A stretch of DNA of 64,000 nucleotides from Purpureocillium takamizusanense (taxonomy: Eukaryota; Ascomycota; Sordariomycetes; Hypocreales; Ophiocordycipitaceae). Position numbers and translations under genes: made by a program. The stretch is taken from assembly GCF_022605165.1 (NCBI RefSeq), contig NC_063076.1, forward strand, positions 1,054,001 through 1,118,000. The letters are read 5' to 3'. This document shows, one piece after another, positions 44,894-55,007 of the stretch. The notes beneath the pieces were generated by a model. The model was not told where the DNA came from and did not search any database. It saw only the letters and a list, made by a program, of their open reading frames with translations. Each line of letters starts with the position of its first letter. Position 1 is the first letter of the stretch.

Positions 44894-47467
44894 CGTAATG
44901 CCGTCTATCGGAATCGCTGCGACTAGCGCATGATACGTCGGGGTGCATCAAAATGCGCGATCACGGTATCGAGGCGCAATGGCTTCTTGAATTCGGGATC
45001 GCAAATGGAGCGGGTGGCGCCTTGTTGAGCTTGGCCGACGCGTGCCCGTCCCAGTGCGGCGCGTCCGTTTCGATTGCGGAGGTCGCGACGGAGTCAAGAC
45101 GATTCGCGGCCTTTGGGATGGTTCCGCAGGCGCCAGACGAGGCCGGCGTCTTGCCCACGCCTCTGGGTAGAATCTGACGGAGGCGCGCTGTGCGGCGGCA
45201 GTTTGGCGAGGGCGACGTGGGCCAGCAGATTGTTGGTGAGGTGCAGCTGTGGCATTTTCGACTGGAGGTGGACGCCAGGCGAGGTAGGGACGAGCTCGGT
45301 ACGTACTGCACTGGCCATGGGTGGGGGTAGCGGCTAGGGAGGGAGCGAGAGCCGCGCTTTGCCTGATTCGGCAGTAAGGCAACAAGGCAGAGATGACTGA
45401 TGGCGGGCACCAAGACAGGCGGGAGGCACAAAACGGCAGCCAGAAGCACAGCCGCCATCCACCAACCTTGTTTGTTGACACGAACAAGGCCTTTGTTGAA
45501 TTGAATTGACCCCCTAACTTACTGCACCCACACATTCAAAGCGAGCTACAGTGCTAGGCAGACAATCAATGTCGTTAGGGCCGTCCGCATCTTTTGATGG
45601 TAAATACCTATCGGACACCCTCGAACGCCAACACTACATTTCTACGAAGCAAGTTCAATGGGCCATCGTCGCGCACCAGCATCGCCGAGATCGGCGTAAA
45701 GAGCAAGTGCCTCAGCCAAAATTTCGTTATGCGAGTGCATATACAAAGTTAGGTGCTCGGCTCAAGCTCTTCTTCACAAGCTCCGGCTCAGCCTTCAGAT
45801 GGGGCCGAGGGGTGCGCCGGGCTATAATGCGTTCGTCGGCCTCGAGCTATATACGTAGCAACAGGCCAAGCACTGGCCAAGAGTGCAGCGAGGCAGCGTG
45901 GAATCCAAACTTCCGAGGCGAGCCTCATACTACGAGGCCACAAATAACTATCCGCCTTTCTTATCAAGAGGTCCCACTCGGCGGTGATGTCGCTTTTGCC
46001 TCCAAGCGTTTTGCATGTTTGTTTGGAATGCCAACTTGCCAAGTGCACAAACCCACATCATCGTCTGCAAGCCTTGGTGTTGATAGCCGAGGCAGAGGGC
46101 GACTTCAGAGCAGTGTGGGCGTTTCCCCGTTCGACTCCTGAGGCTGGCTTGCAGAGTCGTGATATAATTGCCGAACTCTTTGGACCACCGCCACGCCACG
46201 GCCATGTAAGCCATGCATGCCATGGCTGACCGTGGTGGGCGGACTGTCACGTTGACCCATCGTCCGATGTTTGGTTTGGAGCAATATCTGGAGGCAGACT
46301 TTACAATAGCGCAATGCCATGGGTTTAATCCCCGAAGAGATTTGCTATTTTGCCCACGGCAACCAGAGCTCCCCACCATCCTTGGGCCACGCCAGACGCA
46401 CCGCCACTGTACAACCTGAGCTCGCTCTCCTTTCCGTCTCCACGTTTGAGTGCCGCCTTCTCGCCAATAGTACGGAATGCGCCCGGAATACGTACTACGA
46501 CCGCGCGGAGACTGTCGGCTTGCCCCGAGTATCATCACATGTAGCGACGTTTCCACCAGACTGTACGTCAGTTTAGAGTTCAGGGAAGGCAAGCGGAGAG
46601 GGTGCCATTCTGCAAAAGTCCAGAGGGTCATCAGCACCGTTTCCAGTCCCACGAGTAGCGGATCTCGGGCCCCAGATGCCTACAGCTGCCACAAACAGGT
46701 TGCTGAACCGCATGACTTGAAATGCTGCCACCGAGGCTTGTTTTCTGTCTCATCTTCACAAAGAAGCTGAGGACAGAGTTTGCTTACATTAAGTAGGGAT
46801 CTATGCTCCTTATTTGCCATCCACTCGTTCGGCCTCGGTACTGACATGGTAGATTCGGTGGAAAACCCGGGAGCCGTCTTGCTCTGTCTGTCTCCGATGG
46901 CTGTGGGCCTAGGCGTTACATGATTGCATCGAACGCCAGAACAGACCTTGGACTCAATGCGGTGGCCCAGCACGCTATAAATATACTACCATCACCGTCG
47001 GCAGACCAGTGACATTACCCGAGGTTGTAATCCTGCAACGCTCAGGGTAGTCTGTTGTAGAGACTTGGTTGATTTGCCATTCCTGCTTCACGAGTTCTTG
47101 TAATGGATCTAAACTTGGTACAAATATACGAGGCAGATGAGGCTCAGAGTGTCTAACTAGACGACAATGGGAAAGCGAAGGAAGGAGCCCCACGCTGTTG
47201 GCCTGATTGAAGCCATCCGTCAACTTCAATATTAGCTTCCCCGCTGCTGGACCAATGCACTGGCCCTGGCAATGTCTGACGGTTGTTATCAAGTTTCTCC
47301 GTTCGGGTTCGTCCGAAAATTGCAGCCGTGCCTCTTATTGCTTGTGGCTCGCCGAGGTTATATAGCACCTACACCCGCGCTTCATATCAATTAACTTTCA
47401 ATGCGCTCAGTGGCACCCATTTCCATTTATCAATATTTGAATCTTAACTATCAACTTTTCATGCACC
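44894..47467. other. 2.6 kb region at the edge of the accessory island
   Basis: It contains the RSC4 promoter and the upstream region of the enterotoxin-family gene. Apart from the doubtful 74-codon frame at 45094-45318, nothing coding was recognised. A 234-codon minus-strand frame (45948-46652) has no family signature and a composition unlike neighbouring genes, and is treated as chance. From about 45.5 kb the base composition becomes noticeably less GC-rich than the flanking core genes. Confidence 0.4.
45094..45318 (-). CDS. Possible small ORF of 74 codons
   Basis: An ATG in good context (CACCCATGGCC) opens 74 codons ending at a TGA: MASAVRTELVPTSPGVHLQS, then a hydrophobic-leaning middle (LLAHVALAKLPPHSAP) and a basic tail. 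It lies 200 nt upstream of RSC4 on the same strand. No domain is recognisable. A splice to another frame after codon 50 cannot be excluded. All three minus-strand frames are partly open here, so coding status is doubtful. Confidence 0.25.
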   Translation of the reverse strand: MASAVRTELVPTSPGVHLQSKMPQLHLTNNLLAHVALAKLPPHSAPPSDSTQRRGQDAGLVWRLRNHPKGRESS

Positions 47468-49122
47468 ATGAAGACAACCGCGAGTCTGTGGGTACCTTGG
47501 CTGCTGCCCTTCCAACTCATAACCTTGGGCTTGTGTCATCCATCCGCACGACACCCTCTCGGCGCGACGCTTCAAGGTCGCGGACTGGAATTCGACGACG
47601 AGTTTCCCGAGTACGTCTACCGCGGTGAGGTGGGCAGGTCGCCAACAGATGTCAAGAAGGAGGGCGGCTTCTATTCGCGAGGATTGCAAAAACAACAGGC
47701 CGGCCAGACGTTCTCCGTGCTCGAGGCCAACGAGGGCAGCAGCCTCTTCCGCCATGCCGCGGGTGACACGGATCAATACACGCGATACGTATCGACAAGT
47801 GCCGATCCAGGCGTGGCGCTCACATTCGCCCTCGACGATGACAGACCAAAGGATACCGGTTACGTGTACAAGATCCACGCCGACAGAAGAATGATCGACG
47901 TAAATCGGTCTCTCGGCAAATTCTCGCCCTATCCCGCCCAGAAAGAGCATGCGGCGATCGGCTTCATCCCATTCGAGCAGGTTGTGGGTTGGTACCCGGT
48001 CACGTTTGAGAAAAACTTCGCAAACCCGGAGCTTGGCAAGAAAACCCAAAAAGAAATTCGCGAGGGGAAGCTCAAGAGCTTTAGGCGGAATTCTTCGTTT
48101 GACTTGACGAAATTCCAAGCACTGACAGGGTCCGGCGCCATACCGCAACTGGCAGGCTTCTCTCGGTGGTCCACGGCGTGGGAGGACAACACATGGAGGC
48201 TATTCAGGGATGAATCCGTCGAGAAGAACCTGGACGGCATGATTACTCTACTATGCTCCACGGGCAAGTCGCTAAAACGAAGTGAGGCTTGCAGGGAAAG
48301 GTTGGGTTTCATTGGCGGCCCATACCTTGTAGCGCCTCATCACGAGCACCGCAAGAAACCACACTTTACCGAAGACCCCGCGGATAGGGAAAGAGTTCCC
48401 GGAAGACCCGGTGGCCGAGACGGAGGCCAGCAATCCAAGTCCGTCTCTAGGGTCAGGACTAGCATACGGGTACACGCGAATGCTGCAACCATGCTAGGCT
48501 TCACCATCCTTGCGCCATACCTGCACGAAATCCTCGATTCTTTATCAAAATGGGACAATTTCATCGGACACGCCGTGAAATACGTCGATGATAGCATCAA
48601 TCACCTGCAGACGAGCATTGGAGGACCGCCACGAACAGACATCAGTGGAAATGATAACCAGGCTTTCGTCATCAACTTCTTCAAGCGAGTTTTCGGAGCG
48701 TTGCAGAGCCTCATCCCAGGGGCTAGCGGAACAGACAACACGGAGCTGCTGTCGTACGGACAGAAACGGCTGCAGCGCGAGGTTGCTGTCAACGCCATTC
48801 TCCGTACCTGCGACTACGCGGACGCGGACCACCCGGACAACCAGAGCCTCAGCATTGAACTGGACAAAGAATGTGCTGCAATCCGCCAAAAGGTAAAGGA
48901 GATTGAGGACGAGCCTAACGTAGCGACCATGCGACACAAGTGCCATGTAAGTCAATCGAAAAGCACGCACTTCAATTTTGCTATTCCATGGCCCGACGCG
49001 TTGTGAATCGATACTGATTGGTAACACGACAGTGCCCAAAACATATTTACTCTCCCTCATGGTGCAACAAAATGTGCGATAAAGATGGGTACATTAGGGT
49101 CACGCGAGAAGACACTTGGTGA
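47468..49122 (+). CDS. Secreted ADP-ribosyltransferase-like protein (heat-labile enterotoxin A-chain family)
   Basis: Secreted protein of 522 residues from exons 47468-48946 and 49033-49122. Residues 1-23 form a signal peptide (ending near LCHPSA). The enterotoxin A-chain-like mono-ADP-ribosyltransferase fold occupies about 46-190: YVYRGE (NAD-contacting Arg at about 52), YVSTSADPG (STS at about 109-111) and AQKEHAAIGFIP. In the last segment the two catalytic acidic positions align to Gln158 and Glu160, so the usual ExE pair reads QxE. The GWYPV strand follows. The C-terminal 330 residues are a fungal extension without a recognised domain. The spliced second exon adds four Cys (CPKHIYSPSWCNKMCDKDGY). 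The family is expanded in insect-pathogenic Hypocreales as putative effectors; target and activity are not shown by the sequence. Confidence 0.85.
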
Positions 49123-49339
49123 CTGGAAGCGATGTCCATCAATGTCTGGTAAAAACGCTCTGGTCAATAAAGACAACCAGTCGGCTCAATACTCAACGCG
49201 GGACAGGAAGATTCAGCTATCTCATGGATTGAATCTTATGTTAGACGACAGCCTCACTTCTGAGGCGTAAATTACTTCATATAAGAAGAAAAAAAGAAAT
49301 GCGAGAGAAACTGACATTGTAACTCTTAATTAGGTGCAG

Positions 49340-49860
49340 CTATAGTAGCTGCTTTGAAGATTGAGTGCCCAAACTTTTCTCGAATCGAGCGCAGTAAAAG
49401 TCCCGGAGCTCGCCGTCGGGCCAGATGAGGTGCATCTCGGCACCGAAATTGCACAACTTGACCGGCTCGTCCACCAGGCACGCCAGTTCATCACTCATCT
49501 TGGTGTGACACTTTGACAGTGCAGACGTTTCTGAGTCGTGACATGCATGTCTGGCCAAACATGAACTTGCGTAGTCGTTGTTGAGGCTTCTCTCTTCTGC
49601 GCACTATTGAAGATATGGATATTGATGGTAGTCAACACTCAGCAAAAGCGAGGACCCATCCTCTCCTGAGTCCATCCAGCGGTGCAAGCTTGGCCTCCGT
49701 GCTGCGGGCATATTACCGCGTAGGAGCCTGGGGTAAATGACTCGCTCCTACATGATTCCAGTGCCGTTACAACACCGTCTGCCGTCACCAGCAAGTCGTC
49801 GGCACTCCCCTGGCAGCGTCGACATTCTAGGTCGCGAAGGCAAGGAAGCTGCTCTTATAT
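49340..49860 (-). other. Cysteine-rich coding fragments, possible small secreted protein gene or relic
   Basis: Two minus-strand open segments in this interval are strikingly rich in cysteine. The upstream one (about 49858-49660) reads through segments such as LPCLRDLECRRCQGSADD, ESCRSESF and AVICPQHGGQACTAGW. The downstream one (about 49612-49340) contains SSCLARHACHD, ALSKCHTKM and VKLCNFG and ends at a stop. A CAATAG acceptor precedes the second, but the matching donor is weak (GTCC) and no ATG or signal peptide opens the first. A TATATAAG element lies just upstream at about 49855-49862. This could be a multi-exon secreted protein with an unseen first exon, or a decayed copy. Confidence 0.3.
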
Positions 49861-49899
49861 ATGGCAACATGCAAAGTGTGCTATTATTCGAGGTAGCTC

Positions 49900-50832
49900 T
49901 CAAGCAGCCAGCTGCAAGACCGCCCAGGTAACATCCATACATTCGACTTTGGTAAAGGAGCTGCGTTCCACAATCGCAGCATTGTGCTTTACCATCTCAA
50001 CGTACATGTCCAGCTTCTCCTTGGCTTCCGCCGAAAGGCTGTCCTCGGCCTCAAATGAGCTCTTGAACTTGTCAGAAACCACATATCGAGCCTCCCAATG
50101 CCCGTCCATCATGTCTGTTGGGGCCGCGACGTCGCCCTTGCTCGCCGTCCGCCAGCCCACCGCCTCGGCCATTTGCAAGATATCCGCAGCAGGGAAGGCG
50201 GCGCGGACATTGGCCTCGACCACCGACCACGGTCTCCCCGTGGGCTTTTGTGAATGCAGGAAGGCCTGCGTGCGGGCAGCGAGGCTGTGCGGCTCCTGCT
50301 GGACGTGTGTCGCCTCGCCCTTCCACTCTGCGAGGTAGATCTGGGGCACGCGGGCTTTGGCCAGCAGGGAGAATAGATGGCGTATGTCCTCAGCAGAGTC
50401 AAAGTACCACAGGCTGTGGCACAGGATCGCTGCGTCAAACGGCGCGGCGGCGGATGCACGAGAGTCATCGTGGGCGTCACCGGCCGGATTCAAGACCGCC
50501 TCGGCGTCCCCGCGTCTGAAGTCGATGCGAGACCCTAGAGCAGATTTCAGGATGCACTCCTGGGCTTGTCCGATGGTGAATGGCGAGCCGTAGTCTGGCG
50601 GCGCGACGTCGATGCCGGTGACGTGCCCGGTCGGGCCGAGGCTGGAAGCCATCACAAGGCTGCATTCTCCCTGGCCACAGCCAATGTCAAGAAGCCTTTT
50701 GGGCCCTTGTGCGACGCCCCAGGCCTTGGAGAGGGCCAGTCGGTGCACGAACTTGGCTACAGCGGCTTTGGACGGCTTGGCTGGGTAGCAGGACAGGAGC
50801 TCATCGAGCGTGGTTGGCTGTAAGTCGGCCAT
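49900..50832 (-). CDS. Class I SAM-dependent methyltransferase
   Basis: Single-exon enzyme of 310 residues with a Rossmann-like methyltransferase core. Motif I, the S-adenosylmethionine-binding loop, is RLLDIGCGQGECSLVMASSL at about 46-65. The acidic ribose-binding residue follows in VTGIDVAPPD. A motif IV-like segment is FDAAILCHSLWYFDSAEDI near 131-149. The C-terminal half is helical. The acceptor molecule is unknown. Its neighbours are a secreted enterotoxin-family gene and UstYa and MFS remnants, a context typical of secondary metabolism, so a tailoring O-, N- or C-methyltransferase is plausible. Unlike the UstYa remnant upstream, this frame is intact. Confidence 0.85.
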   Translation of the reverse strand: MADLQPTTLDELLSCYPAKPSKAAVAKFVHRLALSKAWGVAQGPKRLLDIGCGQGECSLVMASSLGPTGHVTGIDVAPPDYGSPFTIGQAQECILKSALGSRIDFRRGDAEAVLNPAGDAHDDSRASAAAPFDAAILCHSLWYFDSAEDIRHLFSLLAKARVPQIYLAEWKGEATHVQQEPHSLAARTQAFLHSQKPTGRPWSVVEANVRAAFPAADILQMAEAVGWRTASKGDVAAPTDMMDGHWEARYVVSDKFKSSFEAEDSLSAEAKEKLDMYVEMVKHNAAIVERSSFTKVECMDVTWAVLQLAA

Positions 50833-51709
50833 GGTTGCTTGTCAGACTTGTAGACGTGCTTGCGTGGAGTAGTATCTGCGCTATAGATTACCGGTCAAGA
50901 TAAGTAGTTGCTTGGTGAGAATCAGGGCGGTGGTCGCACATGTATCGATCTTGTGCGAGTCTGAAGAAAGAACACCATGAGCCAGACGAGTTCATGATAG
51001 GCATGACCGCTGAGTGTATGAATGAGGGGTAGCACTCAGGATTCCGGTTAAGAACGTCTAGCAAGCTGCTAACTTACTTCAAGGAGCCCGGCGGCTTCCA
51101 AATTTGTCCATGGCCGCGCAAGCACTCCAATGATGGGATTGAAGAGATGCCGCCGAGGACGCCTGGGATAGCGTCCCGACCACACGCAACGTCAGCTTAG
51201 TGCGCAGGGGTACGAAAGCCTGCCTAGTCTAGCAATCTCTCTGTAAGTGATGCTGTCAGAGCACCATATCGTGCACCATCAGCGGGTGCTGAACCCGGCA
51301 AGGCGAAGGCCAACACCAATTCATCTACAACCCAACAAACAGGCTGTGTACCGTGATGGCCACATACGTACTTTGTGTTTCATGCCCATAGGCATAATCA
51401 GGTTCCCTCCTCCCTGTAGAATGCAATTTAGTCCATAGGTACTCCGTGTATGAGCTTCAGGATTAGTCCTGTCTGTAGGTGAGAAAGTGTGTCGATGTGC
51501 TGGTGCGTCGTCACACGGCATGAAGGGCCATCACTCATGGCTACCACTTTCTCCTCCTTTCCCGAATGCAATTATTGATACGTATTCTGAGAGCGAACGA
51601 TTTCGGCCGCCTTGAGCTCGCATCATGTCTGCGGAACGGGGGTCCCCCGACTACGGTACCATACCAGATGCCTCGACGCCAAGCTCGTCTTCGGCTACAT
51701 GTACTAGGT
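50833..51709. other. Intergenic region inside the accessory island
   Basis: Upstream of the methyltransferase gene. Relatively AT-rich with several short low-complexity patches. No coding sequence was recognised. Confidence 0.45.
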
Positions 51710-51980
51710 ATGGAACGACGAGAGGACTATGACACGGAGCCCAGCGAGATGTCGCCACCCAGGACGAGATGGATGCCGATAGTCATCATACGGGTGATAC
51801 TCAGCGTCGACGGCCTGAGCTTCGTAATGTGCCTCACGCCGCTGACCCAGCTGTTCGAAGACATGGCGTGTCGCAAGTACTACTCTGAGACGGACGGGAC
51901 GCATGGGCGCAACGCCGTTTCCAGATAAACGCCATCCAGATGTTTGCGGAGCTCGTCGCCCCGTCCGTCTCAACCTTGAT
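51710..51980 (+). pseudogene. Fragment of an MFS transporter N-terminus
   Basis: From the ATG at 51710 a 72-codon frame encodes a charged start (MERREDYDTEPSEMSPP), then a membrane helix (WMPIVIIRVILSVDGLSFVM) and LTQLFEDMACRKYYSETDG. These look like the first helix and first loop of fungal MFS drug or metabolite transporters, where an acidic-Cys-Arg-Arg/Lys-Tyr-Tyr-like motif follows helix 1. The frame stops at 51928. A short piece in another frame (QINAIQMFAELVAPS) continues the resemblance. The remaining eleven or so helices are missing and UstYa-like sequence starts immediately. It is interpreted as a truncated remnant left by deletion; the match is by pattern only. Confidence 0.45.
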
Positions 51981-52911
51981 GATGCAATCCAGCATCTGGG
52001 CGCGAGAGAAGCGGCTTCTCTGGCTCTTGTGCTCTGCCAACATGGCCCTATTCCTCGCATCTGCGTCCTGGGCGGCGGCGACGTATCGACTTCGGGACAA
52101 CCTCTTGCACAACCGCGACAACGAGCTGCTGTGGCTCATGGACTGGTACTGCAAGCCGGCAAAGAGCATCTACATACAGCGTTTTCTTGTGGCAAACGTG
52201 GGTTGTGTGCCTAGTTCTAACACGCAAGGGGGCGGTAATGCAGCACCGGTGCGCGACCAGACGCAAATCGACCTCATCGAGACACGGGTCAACGGGTCGC
52301 TCATCGATCTCGACCACTCGCTCTTCCGGGCGCCGCCATCGGCCGAGGTGGGCGCGGCGTGGGCGTCTTCGCACTCCATCAGCACCGAGGCCGTCATCCG
52401 CCTGTCTGGGCAAGGACCCGTCGACGACGGCGCGCTTCACGGCCGACTGGGGGGCTCGGCGACGAGGCACACGTGGCGGAACTAGACATCCTACACGTCA
52501 TCCACTGCCTCGACGCGGTGTCCGGCGCGACGTGCACTGGCGGCACTACTTCGCCGCCGACGAGAAGCAGCGCCCCGACGGCGCCGCCGCGCTGCCGAAG
52601 CTGCACCGCGTGCACACGGACCACTGCATCTACGTGGTGTTGTAGGTGCGCTCATGTGCGGCGCCACGGCCGACGTGGTCACCATGTCGTGGGCCGAGGG
52701 CCAGCGGCATCCGTTCCCCGACTTTGGCGTCAACGAGAAGTGCCGCGACTTTGACGCCATCCTCGCGTGGCATGAGCGCACGAGGATCAGAGACATGGAC
52801 AAGTACAAGGGGCTGACGGTGCCCGAGGGTCGGGAGGCGCGGCCCATGGTGTCCGAGTTTCACAGGCTGTTTGGAACGTATGAAGGCACGGTCGGTCGTG
52901 AGGACGAGTGA
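51980..52911 (+). pseudogene. UstYa-family (DUF3328) protein, multiply frameshifted
   Basis: Family members are single-pass membrane oxidases or cyclases of fungal RiPP and other metabolite clusters. An N-terminal helix (LLCSANMALFLASASWAAATYRL) and LIDLDHSLFRAPPSAEVGAAW are in one frame. The chain then jumps to a second frame for GKDPSTTARFTADW (about 52400), a third for GLGDEAHVAELDILHVIHCLD (after a G6 run near 52449), back to the second for RRDVHWRHYF through LHRVHTDHCIYVVL (about 52520-52642), then meets a TAG. It resumes in the first frame for LMCGATADVVTMSW to the end. Both hallmark motifs (HxxHC and HxDHC) are preserved. Four frame changes over such short distances cannot be introns, so this copy is broken or has serious sequence error. 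Confidence 0.8.
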
Positions 52912-53417
52912 GAGGCGAGAATCACACGAGTCTTAAGTGTTTGCAATTAGTCTTTCCGTGAAACTGGCGGGCGACGTGTCGTCCGTGGTACAGCGTACCG
53001 AACTGTTCCGGAATTGCCGGGTGTCTATCGAGCCGTGCGTGTGTTTGATGATGGAAGTTGGAAAGGTCCTGGAAGTTGAGGGCAGATCGACGCCGGGCAG
53101 GGGTCGCAAGGCAGTGGATGTCATCAGGCTAAGTACTGGACGCTCAGGGCCCGGGGCAGTGACCTCACCACCTCGGGCCCGCCCCCGCCGAACGGCAAGC
53201 CGGGCTCCAATGCCGCTAAGTAAAATGTCCGCTGGAGCTGCTGGGGCACTGGGACCTGGCGTCGCACAACGTACATAGCTACTCGCCTACCGTACGCACA
53301 TACAAACCCCACCAGGCGCCGTAACCTACGAAGTACGTGGCGTATCTTATCCATCCAGCGTTGCGGTGCTCGCTCCCGCATCATCGCCGAAAAGAAAGAA
53401 AAAGTGATTCGCCCGCC
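52912..53417. other. Intergenic region
   Basis: This separates the UstYa-family pseudogene from the Maf gene and must contain the Maf promoter. A TACGAAGTAC element (reverse complement of the recurring GTACTTCGTA motif) lies at 53327-53336. No gene was seen. Confidence 0.5.
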
Positions 53418-54407
53418 ATGAGCGACTCCAAGATCCCGAGCGACCCCCCGCCCGAGTACTCGCCGGCCGCGGCCGAACACGCGGCGGCCGGTCCCAATGC
53501 CCGACCCGGCGCCCCCGTCCGGCGCCCGGTCCAGCCGCTCGACCTCCCCATCATCCGGCACCTCAACTCCAAGAGGGTCGTGCTCGCCTCGGCGTCGCCA
53601 CGGCGCAAGGCGCTGCTACAGCAGGTGCGTACGTGCGTGCGCGCGGATAGACACACCCCAGGCGGACCGACCGACCGACTGGACACGATGTCCCCGTGAC
53701 AATTTCTCCTGCTGCGCTGAAACTGGTGGTTCGCGGACTGACTGATGGGGGGGAAACCCACGCCCGGCCAGATGGGACTGACCAACCTCGAAATCACGCC
53801 GTCCGACAAGCCCGAAGACCTCGACAAGTCGGCGTACGGCCCGTGGGAGTACGTGGCCGAGACGGCGCGGCGCAAGTGCCTCGACGTGTACACAAAGTGC
53901 CTCGAGACGCAGCTGGCGTCCATCCCCGACCCGGATCTCGTCATCGCGGCCGACACCGTCATCGTGACGCGCGACGGGCGGATCCTCGAGAAGCCACGGA
54001 GCGAGGCGGAGCACATCAAGATGCTGCGGCACATGCGCGACACGGAGATGCACCGGGTGCTGACGGCGGTGACGGTGCTCGCGCCGCGCGAGGACGCGCG
54101 CCACCCGGGGTACAGCATCACGAGCCACACCGAGGAGACCAAGGTGTACTTTTGGGGCGAGGACGACGGGCTGCCCGACGACGTCATCGAGGCCTACGTC
54201 CGGACGCGCGAGGGCGTGGACAAGGCCGGGGGCTACGCCGTGCAGGGCATCGCCGGCATGCTGCTGGTCGAGAAGATTGACGGGAGCGTCGACAACGTCG
54301 TCGGCCTGCCGGTGAGGAGGTGCCTGTCCATGGCTGAAAAGGTCATTTTCCGGCAGGATGAGGACGAGGGCGACGAGGAGCAGTCGGGCGACGAGGATCT
54401 ACTATGA
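53418..54407 (+). CDS. Maf-family nucleoside triphosphate pyrophosphatase
   Basis: House-cleaning enzyme that hydrolyses non-canonical or excess nucleotides such as dTTP, UTP or methylated forms to monophosphates. Exons 53418-53624 and 53772-54407 give 280 residues. A Pro/Ala-rich N-terminus of about 50 residues precedes KRVVLASASPRRKALLQQ, the substrate-binding Maf signature (SxSPRR). Later motifs are VIAADTVIV with the catalytic Asp, ILEKP, a Ser/Thr-containing strand before TKVYFW, and YVRTREGVDKAGGYAVQGIAG, the most conserved Maf segment, with NVVGLP near the end. The acidic C-terminal tail (DEDEGDEEQSGDEDLL) is extra. The intron has GTGCGT and CCAG ends. Confidence 0.92.
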
Positions 54408-54991
54408 GGAAGGGGGGGAGGGGAGATGGAGAGGCAGCGACGCCCGAACAGAACGGAAACAGGCGGGCGCGGGGAACTGCATCTCGGGGCAAAAGGGGGA
54501 GGACATGTGTTTTGTTGCTGGGCGACTTATATGTCGATGGCACGACCAGGACGCTGGAGCGGCGACACCAGCCAAGCTAGAAGGGCGTAGTAGACACGAA
54601 TATGGGGAAACAACCAAAAAATAGACGAAAGCCAAAACAACCACCACTACTTCGTACGGAGGTTCTCTTGAAGTGGCAATGCATTTCCATGTCTGAGGAC
54701 CAGACGTGACGCGGAGTCTCACGACGACAAGTCAGACCGACTGTCCGAACCAGCTTGAGGCGCGGGCCGGCCGAGGCAAGCCACCACACCTCACCGTACC
54801 TCGCGTGTGACGTCAAGGCGTTGTCGTCCCCTGTCAACAAGGGGACGGGGGGGGGAGGGGGGAGGGTCGATGTCGAACGCCCCTTCGATGCCTTGGTCGC
54901 AGCGCGAGGACAATGGGATGAAGCCACCCCTCAATGTCTAAGCTACTAAGTTGGTTAGTACGTAGCAGTAACGCAGACGAAGAAAAGGGGG

Positions 54992-55007
54992 CCCCCCCCC
55001 CCCCCCC
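54992..55007 (+). repeat. C16 homopolymer
   Basis: Sixteen consecutive C follow five G. Tracts this long are length-unstable and prone to sequencing error. Confidence 0.9.

Noticed and set aside
45948..46652. 234-codon minus-strand frame upstream of the enterotoxin-family gene
   Set aside because: Checked as a possible transposon or effector relic. Composition is Trp/Arg/Ser-rich without motif, and no terminal repeats or homology pattern was seen.
52380..52660. Introns as an explanation for the frame changes in the UstYa-like gene
   Set aside because: The frame switches occur over one to a few bases with continuous family-like sequence on both sides, too short for any intron.
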